DNA from: JBFHES01 sp041584015
GTDB taxonomy: Bacteria > Bacteroidota > Bacteroidia > Bacteroidales > M50B96
DNA: 6,775 nt
Direction of reading: 5' to 3'
Assembly: GCA_041584015.1 (NCBI GenBank)
Contig: JBFHES010000251.1
Location: forward strand, 1 to 6,775
Shown: positions 6,050-6,775 of the stretch, one piece after another
How positions within the stretch are numbered: position 1 is the first letter of the stretch
Layout of the letters: each line of letters starts with the position of its first letter
Position numbers and translations under genes: made by a program
Notes under the pieces: model-generated
Databases searched by the model: none
What the model was told of the DNA's origin: nothing
The model's input: the letters and a program-made list of their open reading frames with translations, nothing else

Positions 6050-6568
6050 ATGAATGGTTCTAGTAAATTTTCAGGTGTTTCGATTATGATGATGCTTGTC
6101 TTTTGTGTATATATCGGGCAAGCACAATCTTTAGAATCTGATGAGTTATTTGCTCAATATTATACCAATAGCTCAGTTGTTTCAATTATCATTGAGAAGG
6201 AAATGTTAATTGAAATAGCATCAAATAATTCAAATGATTCAATTCCAAACATTTTGTCGATGGCTGGTAAACTGGATAAGGTTTGGATTTTGAAGCAAAC
6301 TCTTACCAATGAAAATCCCGGAACTTTGTTTGATGAAGTAGTTAGTTGGCTAGATGCAAATGAATACAGCCTGTATGGTGAACATAATATTGATGATGTT
6401 TATTCGGTAGTTTATATTGGCGAAAATAGTAGCGAATTAATATTGGTTAGTAAAGCAGATTCCATAAATACGGCATATTTGTTGCGCGGTGCAATGGATG
6501 AAAAAACGATAAATGAGTTAAGTGTTTTTGCCGGAGCATCGCTTGCTAAACCGTTGACTGGTAGATAA
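6050..6568 (+). CDS. secreted DUF4252-family protein
   Basis: 172 residues with an N-terminal signal peptide (hydrophobic core about 8-22, SGVSIMMMLVFCVYI; likely cleavage after Ala25 in IGQAQS). There is no lipobox cysteine at the cleavage site, so it is probably soluble and exported to the periplasm rather than a lipoprotein, unlike some family members. The mature part follows the DUF4252 layout: LFAQYYTNSSVVSIIIEKEM (33-52), GKLDKVWILKQT (73-84), LFDEVVSWLDANEYSLYG (93-110), DDVYSVVYIGENSSELILVS (115-134) and a C-terminal alpha/beta end. The family has no established function; genes for it commonly sit beside ECF sigma and anti-sigma genes in Bacteroidetes, as here. One base separates it from the anti-sigma stop, so it belongs to the same operon and is a likely target, sensor or effector of the pathway. 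Family assignment is by pattern recall. Confidence 0.82.
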   Translation: MNGSSKFSGVSIMMMLVFCVYIGQAQSLESDELFAQYYTNSSVVSIIIEKEMLIEIASNNSNDSIPNILSMAGKLDKVWILKQTLTNENPGTLFDEVVSWLDANEYSLYGEHNIDDVYSVVYIGENSSELILVSKADSINTAYLLRGAMDEKTINELSVFAGASLAKPLTGR

Positions 6569-6604
6569 TAATTAACTTTTATTAACGTTGATTAAAACTA
6601 ATAA
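6569..6604. repeat. imperfect AT-rich palindrome after the DUF4252 gene
   Basis: Two 15-base arms match at 10 of 15 positions around the centre AACGTT (6584-6589), starting directly after the stop codon. It could be a weak terminator for the sigma operon or an operator for the next gene. With almost only A and T in the arms, chance similarity is a serious alternative. Confidence 0.22.
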
Positions 6605-6618
6605 AGTAAAATATGACC

Positions 6619-6626
6619 TAATTTTA
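6619..6626 (+). promoter_or_regulatory. candidate -7 box for the last gene
   Basis: TAATTTTA fits TAnnTTTG except at the final base and ends 20 bases before the ATG at 6647. No -33 partner is visible at normal spacing. Confidence 0.25.
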
Positions 6627-6646
6627 CCGAAACCTAAATCCTAATC

Positions 6647-6775
6647 ATGAACCTGGCCCAACTTAAATATTTAATTATTGACAAAATCTACGATATTGAT
6701 GATGAGCAGTTCCTGCTTGAATTGAAGGAACTGCTGGATAACAAACCTCCTGCTGGCTTTAAATATAAATTCTGC
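6647..6775 (+). CDS. small unknown protein, 5' end only
   Basis: The frame is open from the ATG at 6647 to the right edge (43 codons, no stop). The protein begins MNLAQLKYLIIDKIYDIDDE and continues with FLLELKELLDNKPPAG. It is predicted to be helical and acidic. This type of opening (a helix, then a loop with D/E, then an ELKELL helix) is common in antitoxins of Bacteroidetes type II toxin-antitoxin pairs, but it is too generic and too short to assign a function. It is separated from the sigma operon by 78 bases with its own possible promoter box. I do not recognise the gene. Confidence 0.6.
   Translation, partial: MNLAQLKYLIIDKIYDIDDEQFLLELKELLDNKPPAGFKYKFC

Noticed and set aside
5558..6693. 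Twelve-base direct repeat aaaatctacgat near the sigma gene end and in the last gene
   Set aside because: Both copies encode a Lys-Ile-Tyr-Asp stretch in frame and sit in coding sequence; most likely coincidence.

Overview
The window looks like an AT-rich chromosome segment from a member of the Bacteroidetes (Bacteroidota). Three things point there. An ECF sigma factor, a single-pass anti-sigma factor and a DUF4252 secreted protein form one operon, a combination I know from that phylum. Most starts lack a clear Shine-Dalgarno sequence. Several intergenic regions carry TAnnTTTG-type -7 boxes. Genus cannot be assigned from sequence reading alone.

Left part, minus strand (1-2094): a dihydroorotate dehydrogenase-like flavoprotein that runs off the left edge, and a Gfo/Idh/MocA-family NAD(P)-dependent oxidoreductase. 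They are separated by 220 bases. The dehydrogenase-like gene has no stop in the window; its reading frame is open from 896 down to base 1.

Middle part, plus strand (2281-4887): a divergent set of three genes that may form one operon. They are protein-L-isoaspartate methyltransferase (pcm, protein repair), a glyoxalase II-like metallo-beta-lactamase-fold hydrolase, and a YbdG-type mechanosensitive channel (osmotic stress). Gaps are 51 and 6 bases. An imperfect hairpin follows the channel gene.

Right part, plus strand (5073-6568): a tightly packed regulatory operon. The sigma factor overlaps the anti-sigma gene by 20 bases, and one base separates the anti-sigma stop from the DUF4252 start. The expected logic is membrane sequestration of the sigma factor and release on an envelope signal, with the exported DUF4252 protein as target, sensor or effector. 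The signal is unknown. A final small gene begins at 6647 and is cut by the right edge.

No rRNA, tRNA, CRISPR array, insertion sequence or phage gene was seen. No gene-free stretch exceeds 300 bases. The most interesting unit is the sigma/anti-sigma/DUF4252 operon; everything else is fairly ordinary housekeeping or stress content.
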